Below are positions 1 through 13,200 of a DNA stretch of 64,000 nucleotides, piece after piece. Where the stretch lies: positions 6,561,992 to 6,625,991 of the forward strand of contig CM075194.1 of the NCBI GenBank assembly GCA_037577475.1. The letters are read 5' to 3'. Position 1 is the first letter of the stretch; every line of letters starts with the position of its first letter. Source of the DNA: Chaunax sp. Z400. Lineage: Eukaryota; Chordata; Actinopteri; Lophiiformes; Chaunacidae. The position numbers and the translations under genes are program-made. The notes below the pieces were generated by a model. It saw only the letters and a program-made list of their open reading frames with translations. It did no database searches and was not told the DNA's origin.

Positions 1-142
1 CTGGCCGGCGCATGTCATTTATAGCCCTCAAGGTTGTTGTCTCTGATCCAGTATGTGATAAATAGAAGTTAGCGGTGAGATCCCTGTCTAGTGGGGGACA
101 GCGGAGAAAAGTGGTGAGCCCCCCCGGTCTGGGGGGGTGGTT

Positions 143-396
143 GTTAGGGTCAAGGTTAGGTTAGAGTTAGGGTTAGGGTTTCATCTAGGGTTAGGGGTTA
201 GAGTTTGAGCTAGGGTTAGGGTTAGAGCTAGGGTTTGAGCTAGGGTTAGAGTTGGATTCTGTGTTGTACAGTACTGTGTGTACTGTGTTGTTAGAGCTAG
301 GGTTAGAGCTAGGGGTTAGGGTTAGGGTTAGAGCTAGGGTTCAGGTTTGAACTAGGGTTAGGGTTAGAGCTAGTGTTTGAGCTAGGGTTAGGGTTA
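143..396 (+). repeat. Degenerate TTAGGG-type (telomere-like) tandem array
   Basis: The stretch is dominated by GGGTTA hexamers mixed with the variants GAGCTAGGGTTA and GTTTGAGCTAGGG. About 35 bases of non-repeat sequence (near 255-290) interrupt it. The hexamer is the vertebrate telomere unit, but the regular GAGCTA variant makes this an interstitial, minisatellite-like array rather than a chromosome end, and unique DNA lies on both sides. Confidence 0.8.
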
Positions 397-402
397 TCCA
401 TG

Positions 403-3400
403 ATAAGTAGATTTACGTATATACAGCTAGATTTACGTACATTAATACTAACAGATCAGTAAAATTTAACATTTCCACGGCAACCATCAGCACTGTCCAT
501 CTTCTTTTTACGTTTACGTTGATTATAAGATTCTGCTGACACATAAAAATTAACATCATTTTAAAATTGTTGCTATTTTTGCTGTCTAACAACTTACAGC
601 TGCACTTCTCACTATTTTTATATAAACAAAATAGTCATTACTCATTAAGTAAATTTTGAACAAACTTGCAATTTTGCCAATCACTGCAACGTGTCTGCAA
701 CTTTTGTCCAATCATCGTAGTTTGTCGTGAGTTTCAGCAATCATAGCAGTCTCACACGTTGAGTTTGTACGTCACCAAATTCACTTCCTTTTCTCTGGTC
801 GTGAACATGAATGTCCACATTTACCAACAAAACTTATGGCTAAGACCGTGTAAGGTAATTCCCTGATATTCTACATGAAAGCAGGGGTAAATTGCTTTGC
901 ACTGCATGCAGCGTTGATGTGGAACACAAATGAAAGTCGTCGATTGACACTTTTATACCGCAAAACACACCTGGAGAATAATTAAAATGTAGACAACACA
1001 CAAAACAAATCACCATGACAGAGGCTGTTGCATCCAGATCTGTTGCAAGTGCTGACTGCAGTGCAGATGTGAGAGAGAGAAAATATTTACATGCAAATAA
1101 GATCAAAAATATCTTTTTAACCATTGGCTACTGTGGACTGGGGAAATTTGTTTTACTAATTGTAATTGCATGTTATATAAATATATGCGACATGCACCAC
1201 AACTTTTGAGAAAAGCTGCAGCGAAATCAGGCATTTTCGGCCGCAACAATCCCTCAGCAGAGCACATACCTTCTCCAAGTCCCAGCAGTCCCTTTAAATT
1301 AAATTAAACCCTAATCCAAATTCTAACAAGACATGTGTGCCATCAAGATGGCTGCCCTCAGGGTTCTCGCAATGTTAAAGAAGGTGAAAAAAAAAGATCC
1401 ATCCCTTCTCTGTCTGGATTTACTGCAGAATTCAATCATTCTTCATGAAAATCATCTGTCAGGTAGTTTATGCATAACTGATAAAAATGCTGGGGAAAAA
1501 AGCCAATTTAAAGGAAGGGAAAGAAATTCATGGATTTGTCCCTTTACCCAGATCCAGTGAAATTCAAAACTAAATTTCAAATTGAAACTTAATGGGTTCT
1601 TCCCTGCCACATGCCCAACACCTCTACCAGATTGCATGAAAACCTTTCAAGTAGTTCTTGTTATCAAAATAGCAAACAGACGTCTATGAAAACATAACCT
1701 CGTTAGCGGAGGCAATTGTGTGTGAAATTTAAGGGGTCGCTTGTGGTGAATCATCACGCCACTCTGCAGTTTCCCTCAGTGCTCTTTTACTTTACTAATG
1801 TTTTGGTCTCTTGGGGGCAACAGAAGGAAGCTGTGTCACCTATTTACAGAAACAGCAGATTCAGAGCAACATTAGTGTTGAATGTTTAGCCCCTTAGCTG
1901 CTAAATGCTCAAACTTGTTGTTCGCCTGCTAATTGCTAAGATTCTCTACTGTTTGCTGCTGAGCAGGTAGTGTATATGGTGGGTTTCTTTTTTTATTTGT
2001 TGTAAACAATGAGCTAAAAGAGGCTAAAGCTCTGTAGAACTAATGGAAACAACAAAAGTTCTGTGATAATTAGAGCCCGAGCACCAACCTGTCCATCACC
2101 AAATGGCAAGCAGACGTAGCTACATGGTGGAACATGTAGAGGTTTAAGATACAGAAACTCTACATTACTGTTGTGTTTTCAGCCTTTCAGTCTTCTGCCA
2201 CACATTGTAACACTTCTACTACATGCCAAAAGTCAACATTGACTGACTTAAATCACTTGCTGCCAAGTCCTCCCAGTATTTGTTCTTCTAGGATGTTCGC
2301 ATGTGGATTCACACAAACTGCTGGCTGCTTATTGTTGCTAAGTTGTTGGAACAGTTGCTTATTTGCAATGATTACTGAAGGAGTGTGAATCTTTAGAGAT
2401 AGCACTCCCTCGTTCATAAGTGTTAAAAGAACAGATGTTCAGGTTTGGATGTAAATTCAGTGAAATAAACAGATGCTTCTGATGTTTCAGGTGTGAATCC
2501 TCACCTGAACAAAACAGATAATGGTTCACACCTTTGCTGTCAGCGCTGGAAAAAGTGTGTAGGATTTAGGGAGTGTGAGATACAAGTGAACACATTTTGA
2601 TTGTTTCCTTTCCTTTCCTTTTTTTTACTCTATAAAGTGTTGGCATGAAAAAGTGGCATAGTGTAGAAAAAGTCATACATCTGCAACCCCTAATTTTCAA
2701 ATAAGAAAAGTGACAGTGGATTAAGTTTATTATAAGTGGATTCAAAACATCAGTAAACATTTACATTTTTTAAATTTGACTGGAATGGTGTGATTTAATG
2801 ACCATGGTCAATATTTAAATGGGCCACTTCCAGTAAGTCTGCTGTGACTGGGAGGAATATTATAGCATGTACATTATGTACTATGTATAATTTACATTTT
2901 GGTGGATTTACATAGATTTATACACCCCTAAGGACATCACATTCTTGAATTTACCACCACCAGAATGACTTATAATCGCACAATGAATTAATATTCTATG
3001 AGCATACATTTTCATTCAGCTAATGGGCTGCTCGTCAGCAATTATGCTTGCATGAAAGTCACTTCAATTAAAATATGCTCAAATGAAGACATGAATGAGA
3101 GATTCATCAATTAATATCCCCAGCTTATACTGTAAGATGGATGTCGGTGCAAAGAAATGAAACTCTCACTATTATTCCATCTGTTACCGGCAAAAAGCCT
3201 CTGATTTCAGAGGCGACTCAGTGGTTATTAGTGATGGGATTTCAAAGTCTTCTGTGGAGTATCGGGGTGTGACACACAGACATTGATTTCTCACAGGATC
3301 ATAACAAATTGATCCATCCTCCTGAGGTAGGATACCTTCGTAAACACAGTTCTGCAGCAATCAATGCTGTGCCTTGACTCGACTCCCTCCGCTGGTGCAA

Positions 3401-5384
3401 CACGGAGCATCGACTACTAAACAGAGATAGAGGTGGTGGATGGTTAACCTGCACAGTCATTGCCAGCTCTGCAGCTAATTAGGGAATTTGCAAGTTGCAA
3501 CACAACAGCAACGAGTCAATAGTGAGGGCAACAGCCTGAGCCCTGCTGATGGTACAGTATGTGTATACATCAGCACCTTGCAGAAAAGGGTGTGGATGAG
3601 ATAATAGTGTTGTGCGCCATTAGTGTTGGTGGGACAGGTGGGAAAGTGCGCAGTTAGCGCTCGGCGGTGCGCAGCGATCACCTGGCATGCTGACGGATGA
3701 GAGAAGCCAAGAGTGCAACTCCAGCTGCTCGCCACCATGCCGTGCCACCCACCGTCATGCACAGATGAAGTGCCAATTGATATTTTCAGCAGTAAACTGT
3801 TGCGACAGTTCCTTTGTAAATGTTTGGACACGGCTCTTTAAGCTCTGCCATCTCAACTTTTAAGTTTCTCCATGAGACCATCGTTTTTCTGACTTTATAG
3901 ATTCACTGAAGCCACACTGCTGAGCACACAACCTCCTGCCCCCTACTTTCTTTACATATCTCTGGTTACCCTCGATTTTTCCTCTAACACTCCCAATTTA
4001 ACTTACAGACAAATTAAAATAATGGCAGAAATAAATTAGCTTCACCTCCATCTGTCCTCTCATTTTTTTCCCTGACACACTCAGCTTTCAGAGAGCAAAA
4101 AAGTCCGAAGCTGCCGCACTGCATAGCGATGTGGTTATTATTGCGGTGATGAGGAGGTAAGGTAGAGAGACAGCTGTTTTTAAAAAGCGCTCACTCCAGA
4201 GAGGGATTTTTCAGCAGTTTTTTTCCTATCCCCTATCTATCTGCAAACGATTCTATTCTTCCCTGCCACTATTCTCTCTGTCCACCTCATTAGTTCAGAG
4301 GCAGGAAACCAAATTACGTTCAATTACAAAGTCCTCAAAGGCCATCTGAAGTCCTGTCTCAGCAAGCCGGCATGGCCCAGCTGCGCAGGGTGGCCTTGTG
4401 TGCAAAATAATGCTGAATTTAGTTTGAAAAAGATGCAAACACCAAAAAAAGACCAGGAGAATTTATTTAATTGGTGATCATGCTGTCCACTTGCGAAACA
4501 GAGCCATTACTGAAGGCGACTCTTTTGGCTGTAGTCAAAATAAATACCATTTCATTGTCTGATCACATGAGGAACATGGGGGGAGAAAAACACTCAGGAG
4601 CTCGCCCAGGATGGATTAATTTTTCCAATTATTGCCTCAAAACTCTCTTTGCCAAATCATTATGCACAATTTCTCCTCGAAATAGAACTGTGGCCTTCCT
4701 GCGCCGAGCAAAAGAGACTGAAGTACAATAGAGATGAGAGAATGACGTGCATCGCTGGTCCGTGAATCGCCTTTCCCATTAGAAACTTGTTCATCCTTAT
4801 TATCACGTACTGTGTGCACTATCTGGCTTCACCGATTTGCTAAGGCAGAAGGAGAGAAGCATGTTTTTTTTTTTTTTGCTCAGAAGGAGGGAAATGAGGC
4901 CAGTCAGTCTGAGGTTTGTTTTTCTGGGTCTCTAAGGAGCTTACAGTAAACAGCGCACAGTAGCTGTCTTGGCAAGTCTGAGTCCTGGCTACAGGATGCA
5001 CATGAGGAGTTTTAGTGAAAAACAAGACATCCATCAAGCAGTTGCAAAACATATCTGACTGCGGTGGGAGGTTTAACTCACTACAGGATAATGTATATTC
5101 TACTGCAATCCAGAGTTGGCTAATTAGAGAACAGAGGCATTATGACAAATGTCATTATCTCATTGAGCGATGCATTATCAGGTAGCAAGTGTTGCAAATA
5201 CAGCAATTATATCCAGAGGACATTGTGTGTGATTTGTTCTACTAGGTTTCCAAATGTGCACCGGTTTTGTGTTCTGGTTTTAGGTCTTTCCTTTGCTTCA
5301 TCTTTATCTAGTATTTTTGGGAAGGGGTGTTTTCCCCATCCATCATCTATGACTGCTTATACTTTGCAGGGTTCTGGGGGCTGA
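403..5384. other. Non-exonic sequence, presumed last intron or 3' side of gfra4
   Basis: No exon with splice sites and recognisable protein similarity was found on either strand. The open frames here are short and carry no recognisable domain. Parts at about 2990-3140 and 4290-4760 are free of obvious repeats and contain AT-rich homeodomain-type words (ATTAAT, AATTAA), so conserved noncoding DNA is possible but unproven. A run of T occurs near 4864-4878. Confidence 0.5.
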
Positions 5385-5385
5385 C

Positions 5386-5575
5386 TCACAGAGACAAATT
5401 CACCTAATTACCTAAGGGCTATTTAGAATGGCCAATTTACCAAACCTACATGTCTTTGTACTGTGAGAAAAAGCAGGAACACCATGCAGACATTAGGAGA
5501 AACTCCATACTGAAAGGTCCCAGTTGACCAGTGGATTCAAACCTAGAACCTTCTTGCTGTGTCACCATGTTACAT
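5386..5575 (-). repeat. Old, degenerate tRNA-derived SINE
   Basis: On the minus strand this shows a decayed tRNA-like head with a box-B-like GGTTTGAATCC (near 5535-5545). The body strings ACTCCATACTGAAAGG, AACACCATGCAGACATTAGG and CATGTCTTTGTACTGTG are decayed forms of the body shared by the copies at 39.3 and 49.5 kb. The tail end is lost. It is the most diverged copy in the window. Confidence 0.65.
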
Positions 5576-7942
5576 CCATCTGAGATTTTAAATACATAGT
5601 CATAGTAGTCTGTCTATTTACGTCATGCATGCTTTCTATAGTATTTTAAACAGCCTGTCTTGGCAGATTTTTTCTGAAAGGACAATAAAGGGTTAGTTAT
5701 GCTTGAAACGAACAAGGTTGTATGAATGGTTGTCCAACAACAGCTACATAATAAACGGGTTCGTTGAAGTTCCGAATCACCACATCCAAAGGCAGGCCAA
5801 AAACCTGCTGTCACGGCCTCCTCCCAAATTCTCGCCGAGGATTCTGTGGCTTTAACACATCTTTGTAGTCTCGACTCGAATGACTGCAAACACGTTCTCT
5901 CCCCTATAAAATATGTGGTGTTGTAATTGTTCCACTCGTTGGTGCAAAAGTGACAGAATTAGGTGAAAAAAGCCTCACATTCACCTTTTTGTAACACCAC
6001 TGCATCGCTGTATGCAGTGGTGTTATGACTGTCGAAAAGCCTATTTCAGAAAATGACAAAAATTGTCAGATGCTACTTCCCAACATCGTAAAGGAGGTTT
6101 TGTACATTGTAAGAAGTGGAATTTTGAATTTCAGATTTTATTTGTTTAGTTTTATGGTATATGTCTTGTGTTTTGTCCTTTAAAAATCCCATCACACATG
6201 TATACAAAAAGCATGCAAAAAGATCTCTGTTTGGCTGCAGGAAAAAAACAAAACAGTTCAAACCCAGTCCCTCTCCATCATTACAAATTCTAGAATATAT
6301 GAATACGCAAATATTTTCCTTTTCACCCGTTTAACTGCTGGGCACAAAATGTCGCCTACGACGCTGTAAATTCCACTCTCAGTGTATTCGCACTGGAGGC
6401 TTTAAATTTCCACATCACACTTGGCTATGCTGATGCTGAAATCAGAGTATGAACAAAGAGTAAATGTATTTAATCTCTGTAACAACGTAACATGACTTTG
6501 TCGGCTCCACATGGACAAGAATCATAATTCCTGTGCTGCCAGAGGCCTCACTCAAATGTAAACTGTTTTTCTTGGGAGGATAATCTCCTAATAACATTTC
6601 CAAATTTAGATTCTGAATCATACTCATACACAGTGATGTCATTTTCACACATGTTCCTATAGTCAGAGATAGCATTGACTGTAACACAAAAACACAACCT
6701 GCCCATGGTCTAAAGAGGCTTGACATGAAGGGGTGGTTGTTTTTCTGCTTATTGTGAATCTGAAGCTGCAAGTTTAAATGACCGACTGACTCATTACAAC
6801 CCATTAAAGTGTGATGAGTGGCGATCCCTTTGTGGTGCACAATTTATACAAGCGATTTACTGTCCACAGAGTTTAGAGAGAAGTACACAACACTTCTACT
6901 GAGTAATGTTGACATTTTAGTCTGTTTTCCACAAATCTAATTTTCTCCTTTACATCATTAATTATATTTTTCACTTATTTTTGAGACTGGGTGAATGTTT
7001 GGGATGTAATAAATACATTTTGAATAATTGTTTATAAATTTCAATGATTTAATGGAGGGGTAATGAGAAAGGGGTCAGAATTTATAAGGATATACTTCTT
7101 CCTACTCGTTTTCTAACATTGTTATTCTTGTTTTGTTTGTTGTCTCCTTATTTATCTGTTTTTTATTCCCATGTTTGAAATAAATAACTAAACTAAACTA
7201 AACTAAATTTCTCTTTTATAGTTGTTGCTGATCCAGATGGTTGTTTTTCTACTACTACTTTCTACTTTACCGATTCTTATTTCTTATTACAGTTATTATT
7301 GGATTAACAGCAACCTGGTGAATATTATCTCTGCCCCCCCCCACATTTTGTTTTGTCACTACATGGCAGCAGCTGTGGTTTGCTTTGTACTGTCACTGGT
7401 GTAATTGGTCTGTCACTGGTGCTGTTACTCATACTGACAGCTGTGTAGAAACTTGTCTTCTTTTGTTGTTGGAAAAATAATAACCCAGAATTAACTACAG
7501 TGTCTGCTGTGTCACCAGCAGCCCCACTGTATTACTTTATCACTGGTGCCATTCCAGTGTCACTGGTGCCATCACTCATTCAGAGAGATGATCTATTGTC
7601 ATAGCTGTTGTTGTTGTTGGCTGAATAAAATCTACAACAAAAGGTAAAAGACCACAGAGGATTGGTGGATAATTCTTATGTAACAGTAGCTGTAGTTTAT
7701 CACTCCCTAATTTCTGCTTTAGCATTTCTTTCTGCCACAACTACTTGCACATATACATGAACATATCATACATGTACATGGATGTATCATGAGTGACATC
7801 AGTCCTCTGGGATATTAAAACATTAAACACAGTGGTTAGAAAATGTGGGGAGGACTTTGTTGTCCATTTCCTTGTCTTTTTTATTGAAGAACAGGACAAT
7901 AGCTAGGATTCTATATTGAATCCAAATATTGTTATTTATTTT
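5576..7942. other. Non-exonic sequence, no gene seen
   Basis: No supportable exon was seen. A short AAACT-type tandem lies near 7186-7206. GTCACTGGTG words recur between 7395 and 7575. The final gfra4 exon was looked for here and not recognised. Confidence 0.5.
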
Positions 7943-8130
7943 GACCTCCACCATGGAGGGCATGTTCTCACCTGTGCCCGTTTGTTTGTTTGTTAGCAGG
8001 ATTATGCAAAAACTACTGAATAGATTTCCACAAGATTTGGTGGAAGGATGGTGCCATGGGTCAGGAGAGAACCCGCTGTATTTTGGTGCATATCAGGTTT
8101 GCAGATCCTGGTATTTTTTTTCTTTAACAA
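7943..8130 (+). repeat. Dispersed repeat with ACCTCCaCCatGGAGG end and GTTT repeats
   Basis: It begins with a near-palindromic ACCTCCACCATGGAGG, then CATGTTCTCACC, (GTTT)3 and TTAGCAGGATTATGC, followed by AGATTTCCACAAGATTTGGT. The same order occurs at 20173, and in reverse at 32.2 and 57.6 kb. The 'remaining half' words about fit of slope and boundary cannot be set exactly: the right boundary is unclear. This is a widespread fish repeat type that I recognise but cannot name with certainty. Confidence 0.65.
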
Positions 8131-8488
8131 ATGCAAGATATTATTATAAGATATTATTTCTATTGGCTGTCTTGCATAATGTACACTTAAGTGATGATTG
8201 GATCTTCGCGCTCTAAACCCCCCCCCCCCAAAAAACCCCCATTGGGTCTCAAAAGTAATTTCTTTAACTTGTGTTCTTCTGTTCATCTGCACAAAAAATA
8301 GCTCTACAGATGGAGTTGTGAAAATGGGAAGTGTAAAAACCTTTTGACTAGCATTATTGTTACAGGACTTTTTCAGTTTGAAAGTGTCATTGATTACTTG
8401 GTTCATGAGTAAAGGCTTGTCCTGGTCTGTATCGGAATTGTTACTGTCATTGTGTTGCCAGAGGTCTCTTTCTGTAACTGGTACTCAC

Positions 8489-8623
8489 TCAGGCAGACAT
8501 TGTCGTGGAAGAAAGCGAGGAAGTCATTGCATTGTTCCCTGTGGTTGCCGCTTGCTGCACAGGAGCACCAGGGTCCGACGTTGGATGTGGAGTTGTCAAG
8601 GTAGTTGGGAGTAATTGTACTTC
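8489..8623 (-). CDS. gfra4: gfra4 second domain 3 exon (last exon seen)
   Basis: This 135-nt exon reads STITPNYLDNSTSNVGPWC, then SCAASGNHREQCNDFLAFF, then HDNVCL. It has the family 'TPNY.D' and 'PWC.C..SGN...C' motifs. 'AASGNHREQC' closely resembles 'GASGNRREDC' of human GFRA4 and differs from the GFRA1/2 forms, which is the main reason for calling gfra4. N-S-T is a potential N-glycosylation sequon. The acceptor is CTTCCACAG above 8623 and the donor is CTGA|GTGAGT at 8489. One base is left over, so at least one more coding exon (the AIQAF-type end of domain 3, a tail and a GPI signal) must follow at lower coordinates. I searched 1-8488 by eye for that motif without success. Confidence 0.94.
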   Translation of the reverse strand, partial: EVQLLPTTLTTPHPTSDPGAPVQQAATTGNNAMTSSLSSTTMSA

Positions 8624-10163
8624 CTGTGGAAGGGAGGAGACGGGGAAACAACACAGTTCTGTATGTTTACAATGATTGAATCTTAACAGAAAATCACTTG
8701 AACAATATGTACTGTCTTTCTATTGCAATTTAACATCATCTACCTCCTGCCCTGTGCCATTTTGAGCTATGATTTATTCACAGGCAAAAGAATTTATGTC
8801 TCAACAAATTGAATGTTTGAGCAGAATTCTGGCTGATTAAATCTTGTTATGCTTAGCTTGATTATGATAATCAAATAAAGGCATTTACGTGGCAATTTTT
8901 ATCATCATAACATTGCTTAATCAGGTTAAGACTGAGTTATAAGCGTGCATGGAAATGTATTCACTGAGACAGAGACTGACAGGAATGAAAATAGATGAAA
9001 GTGTCGGCACCCTCATGATCAAATGTTAACTGTTTGAATGGCTGACAGGGCTTGACAATGCTGTGCCAATAAAGTTGTACTGTATGAGTATTTTAAAGGA
9101 ATGGCTAATGGAAAATAATTCCTAAAAATACTCAGATTTTTGTTACGGGTAATTACTTCAAAACATGATTTTCTTTGTGGAAGTATTTATCATATAAATG
9201 CATAAAAAAGAGACACAGGGTTGATTGCTTAGCACGTAACCTTCTCTTGATATCTGTTATTGTTGTTTGATGCTACAATAGATCAAATCCAAACAAGTAC
9301 AGTAGCAGCTGTTCAGCTTGTCTAGTTTTCTGAGTTTCTAACAAATATGTCTACCAGGGCAGGGAGTTTGGGTGAGCGACACAGAGTCCAGGCACCATCA
9401 CAGAAGTATCTAAAGTGTATTTGTTTTATTCTGTTCTGCCTTTGGAGCTTTTCAAAAGGAAATGATTGGGGAGTCTTTCTCCGGGAAGGGCATAGCCTTA
9501 CAGCTTGGTGGTGGGAAATAGAATTGCTTCACTTTGATGCAGTGTGGCGAAAAAGTTTTGATTTTCCTCCATCGATTTTCTGGGTCCCAGCCTTCCAAAC
9601 AACAACACCTCAGCATCTCACTTCTACTTCAGTTGTCTAGAGTGGCCAATCACTGCTGCAGCTTTCTGTCTCTGTTTTCCTTAATCTGTCTCCTTCAGTC
9701 CCTCACAAATTAAACTGCCTAATTTTGTTGCTCTTTTTGCAGCAGTTCATTGTGACATAATGACATGTTAAGACTGAGTGGTTTTTAACAACCTTTTGTG
9801 CATTATGCGGTCTTCTGATCTATGTGATCAATTTTTGTCAAAAGTACAATAAGCAATGCTCCACACCTCCACCTGCTCCTACTCATCGCCAGAGCAGGGA
9901 TGATTCGCTCAAAAAGTGGTCAATAGTTGTAATTGCACTACTTATAATGCCAACGGCTTTGCCGGGCCTGCTGCAGCGACATTAATCAGCGTTCCATCGA
10001 TCGTTGAGCCACACTTCTCATCACAATCCTTGATTCATTCTTTTGAGTCCTGTTCAGTGCACTTGTCTGCTCTCCGCCTTCCTCCCTCTAAAGCCTTTTT
10101 TGTTTCTGATCCATCATAGAAGGTGGATGAACTGGAACGGGAAAAGAAAGATTTAGCTCTTAC
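8624..10163. other. gfra4: gfra4 intron between the two domain 3 exons
   Basis: This intron is about 1.54 kb with GTAAGA and CACAG ends on the minus strand. No repeat or RNA gene was recognised in it. An open frame of 97 codons at 9347-9640 on the plus strand has no recognisable domain and is taken as chance. Confidence 0.7.
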
Positions 10164-10273
10164 CCATCAGGCCGGTGTAAGCAAGTAGACATGCTCCGTA
10201 GTTATCCTGCTTGCAGCCACTGGCGCTCTCCTCAGATGGTTGACAATCGTACTGGAACTGTGCCCAGCGAGAC
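10164..10273 (-). CDS. gfra4: gfra4 first domain 3 exon
   Basis: This 110-nt exon is too short to stand out as an open frame and was found by translating between the flanking exons. It reads SRWAQFQYDCQPSEESAS then GCKQDNYGACLLAYTGLM. The first base finishes the arginine codon begun in domain 2, and the last spare G begins a glycine completed in the next exon. The GFRA1 counterpart is SRLADFFTNCQPE..., ending DCLLAYSGLIG, so position and length fit. The acceptor is CTCCCACAG above 10273 and the donor is ATGG|GTAAGA at 10164. The opening motif departs from the usual SRLADF..NC (L to W, D to Q, N to D). The frame is intact, so this looks like divergence rather than decay. Confidence 0.93.
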
Positions 10274-13200
10274 CTGTGGGAGCAATAACATGCCATCCAT
10301 CATTTATTTGTGCTTGGCTGCTGCACACATCATGCCACAGAGGGGTGGCCAGCTCCGGCGCTTTCTCTCGATGTCAGAATGTGGACCTGAAACCCACAAC
10401 ACTAATCTACCTACCTGTAGTCCTACATCAATTCACTCCACCCGTCAAGAGCTCCCACTCTGCAGCAATTTAACCTTGACTTCAGTCACCCCTGGTGACA
10501 TTCATCCCTCTTTTTCTTGCCTCCCCACTTTTTGCAGTGAATTGCCTCATGCCAGGCTGTAAAGAGTCAATGAGGAGCAGAATGTCAGGCCTTAGCTCTG
10601 CCCTCTAAATACCATGGGCATACCTGGCTGGGAGATTAGACAAATATGGATCTTCCATATAAATACTTTCTCCCACAGCTGCTCTGCCTTCCCTCCTTCA
10701 CCTTTCCTGCCAGCTCCCAGACATCGAACCTCATCATCATCATCATCATCATCGTATAAGACTATCGCAGCCATCATATCGCATCATCAGCCCCCGTCGG
10801 CTGGCATTTGCAACTGGATCCCCTTAGGGCACCACAACTCCCCGCTCTCCCCTCATTTGTCATGTCATTATAATGATCTGCGTAAAACTCATAGGCTGTG
10901 CAATAAGTGAAGGCGTCCTCTGCAGCCTGCCGGTTAATGCCAGCTGACTCGAGCAGGATTGTCGGCCTGTGCAGGGGCCTTGAGATACTCCATCCATCGG
11001 GGTGGCGGTGAAGAATAATGTCTGATCGATAGCCGTGACAGATGAAGCCCTTTGTCTTCCTGACATTTGAAGAGGAACTAGATTTAACGCTGGCGACTAT
11101 TTGCTGTCAGAGAGAAGATGACTGCATGGGTATGAGAAATCTGTTTTCAGTCTCCAGTGACAGACAAAAATGCATCCTCAGCAATTTAATGACTTCAAAA
11201 GAAATTAAAACTGGTTGGACGATTAAAATCAATATGATTTTGAATGAAATCTTTGTTTCGTCAGTGTCTCACACTCACAGGGATTTAACGCAGGATGCGT
11301 TTGTCTATTCAGACGACTGGTCTTACACAAAGGGTCAGTTTTCTTCAATCTACTTACTGATCCTGCTGATGTCTTGGCTGTTTACAATGTTTAATATTTT
11401 CAGAGCACTTTGGCAGGAAAGTCATGTGTGGATCCCAAATGGCTACTCTAATAATGAATATTTCACATGGCCTCTTCCCTCAGAAAATGACTGCAGAATT
11501 TCATTGAACTAATTATATGCAGTTAATGAGTATAACGATTGAATTAATTAAGCACAGCTGACTAATTAAATCAAAATAAACATATCATACCAGCCAGAAT
11601 TATATTCCCAGATACACAATGCAATTTATTGTCATGAGGGAGAGTTGGTGTCCGAGGCCATGCATGAACAAAGACCTTCTGAACACAACAGTGGTAAAGA
11701 TAGTGCAGCATGAAAATTAAATTAACTTGCTGCTGACAGAGTACAGTGCATGCTGTTTTGCAGTAAGTGGGTTAGCCTCGGTGCAAAAAGAAGAATTAAG
11801 AGAAAAGATAAAGCCTTGCTCACCTTACAAAATGGTAAAGCAAAGTTCACCTTCATGTCTTCGCAAAACACGAGGCTAACAAGCTACGGAGCTGGAAAGA
11901 TGTATGAGTGTACTACAATAGCCGTAAGTAAAACCATCTGTCCAAAACATCAGCATAATGATATGCATTTATTTTGAAATTCCCATGGAATGTCTATGTC
12001 ACCGTTTTAGTCCAAGCACACCTCCTTCCGAAAAACTCAAACAGTATACCTGTTTCAGATTGAAGATGTAACGAAACTTTTTTGCTGCATAGAGTCTGTT
12101 TTTATCCCCTTGTCCCCAGGTGAGATTAAGTTATTGCATGTTGCTGCTAGCTAATTGTGACTAATGAGCATTGCTGACTTTTGTACCTGCATGTATCACT
12201 GTTTTGTATTTAAATTCCTACAGTAGTTTGTGTCATGAGTTAGTTTCATAAATAATTACAGGTTTAAATTGCAATTTAGAGGTGCGCTGCTGCTGTAAGT
12301 GAGCCAATCAGAGACGGTAAAAAGAGAGGTGACTTTATTGGTTGACTTCTGTGAAGGGAGGTAGTGAATGAACAGACAGCGAGAGAAGGAGTGATAATTT
12401 CTTTTTCACACAGACAGCCCTGTTGGACTGCTGGGAACTCGGACAGACAACTGTTGCCCAAATCTAGAGCTCAGCAGAGGTTTTTAGGCTCTTCTAGCTC
12501 ATTGTTTGGGATTTACAACAGTTTATTGTGTCATCCATGACTGCTTTTGTTTGTCTGTCAGATAGTGGCCAAAACACTGCTGTAATTTGAATGGTCTGCT
12601 TTCATCGTGTTAGTTTTCCACTCAGTGTGAGTTGTTCTACCTTTCACAGATGTCTTACATAAGTCAGTTAGATAGTTGTGGATCTAAAACATGTGACATG
12701 TTGGATTTGTCTGTAACCTCAGGTGTTTGCTAACAAGTGAAACATAAAATCTGTATTAGCTTATCAAAGATTGTGAAACATGATGGAGTCTATTTCCGCT
12801 CTAAAGATCAAAATGATCAATTTTCATAAATCTTTAAATGTTGGACATCAGAGCTTTAGAGCAGCACAGAACCCACCAGGACTTTCCAGATTAATCAGTA
12901 TATGCAGTCATGGATCACCTATATATTATTATTCCTTATCTTACTTTGCAATTTGAGTGTCAAGTCACATGTGTTCAGGTTCATGTACCCTCCTCAGAAA
13001 GCGTGCATGCTAATGTGTTTAGCTTAGAGGCTACGGTGAAGATTTCAGCTTAAAAAAGGGTGTAAATAGCATCTTTTCAAATAAGCTTGGACTCTCAGGG
13101 CTTCTGCAGACTTGGATTAAACCGTATGAGCTGTATGGTGCCATTTTATGTATGTTTGCATGTTTTTTGTTACGTTTCACAACAAGTCCCCATCTTCTAC

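Noticed and set aside
11042..11512. 156-codon open frame as a gene in a gfra4 intron
   Set aside because: No domain, compositional coding bias or splice context was recognised; chance is more likely.
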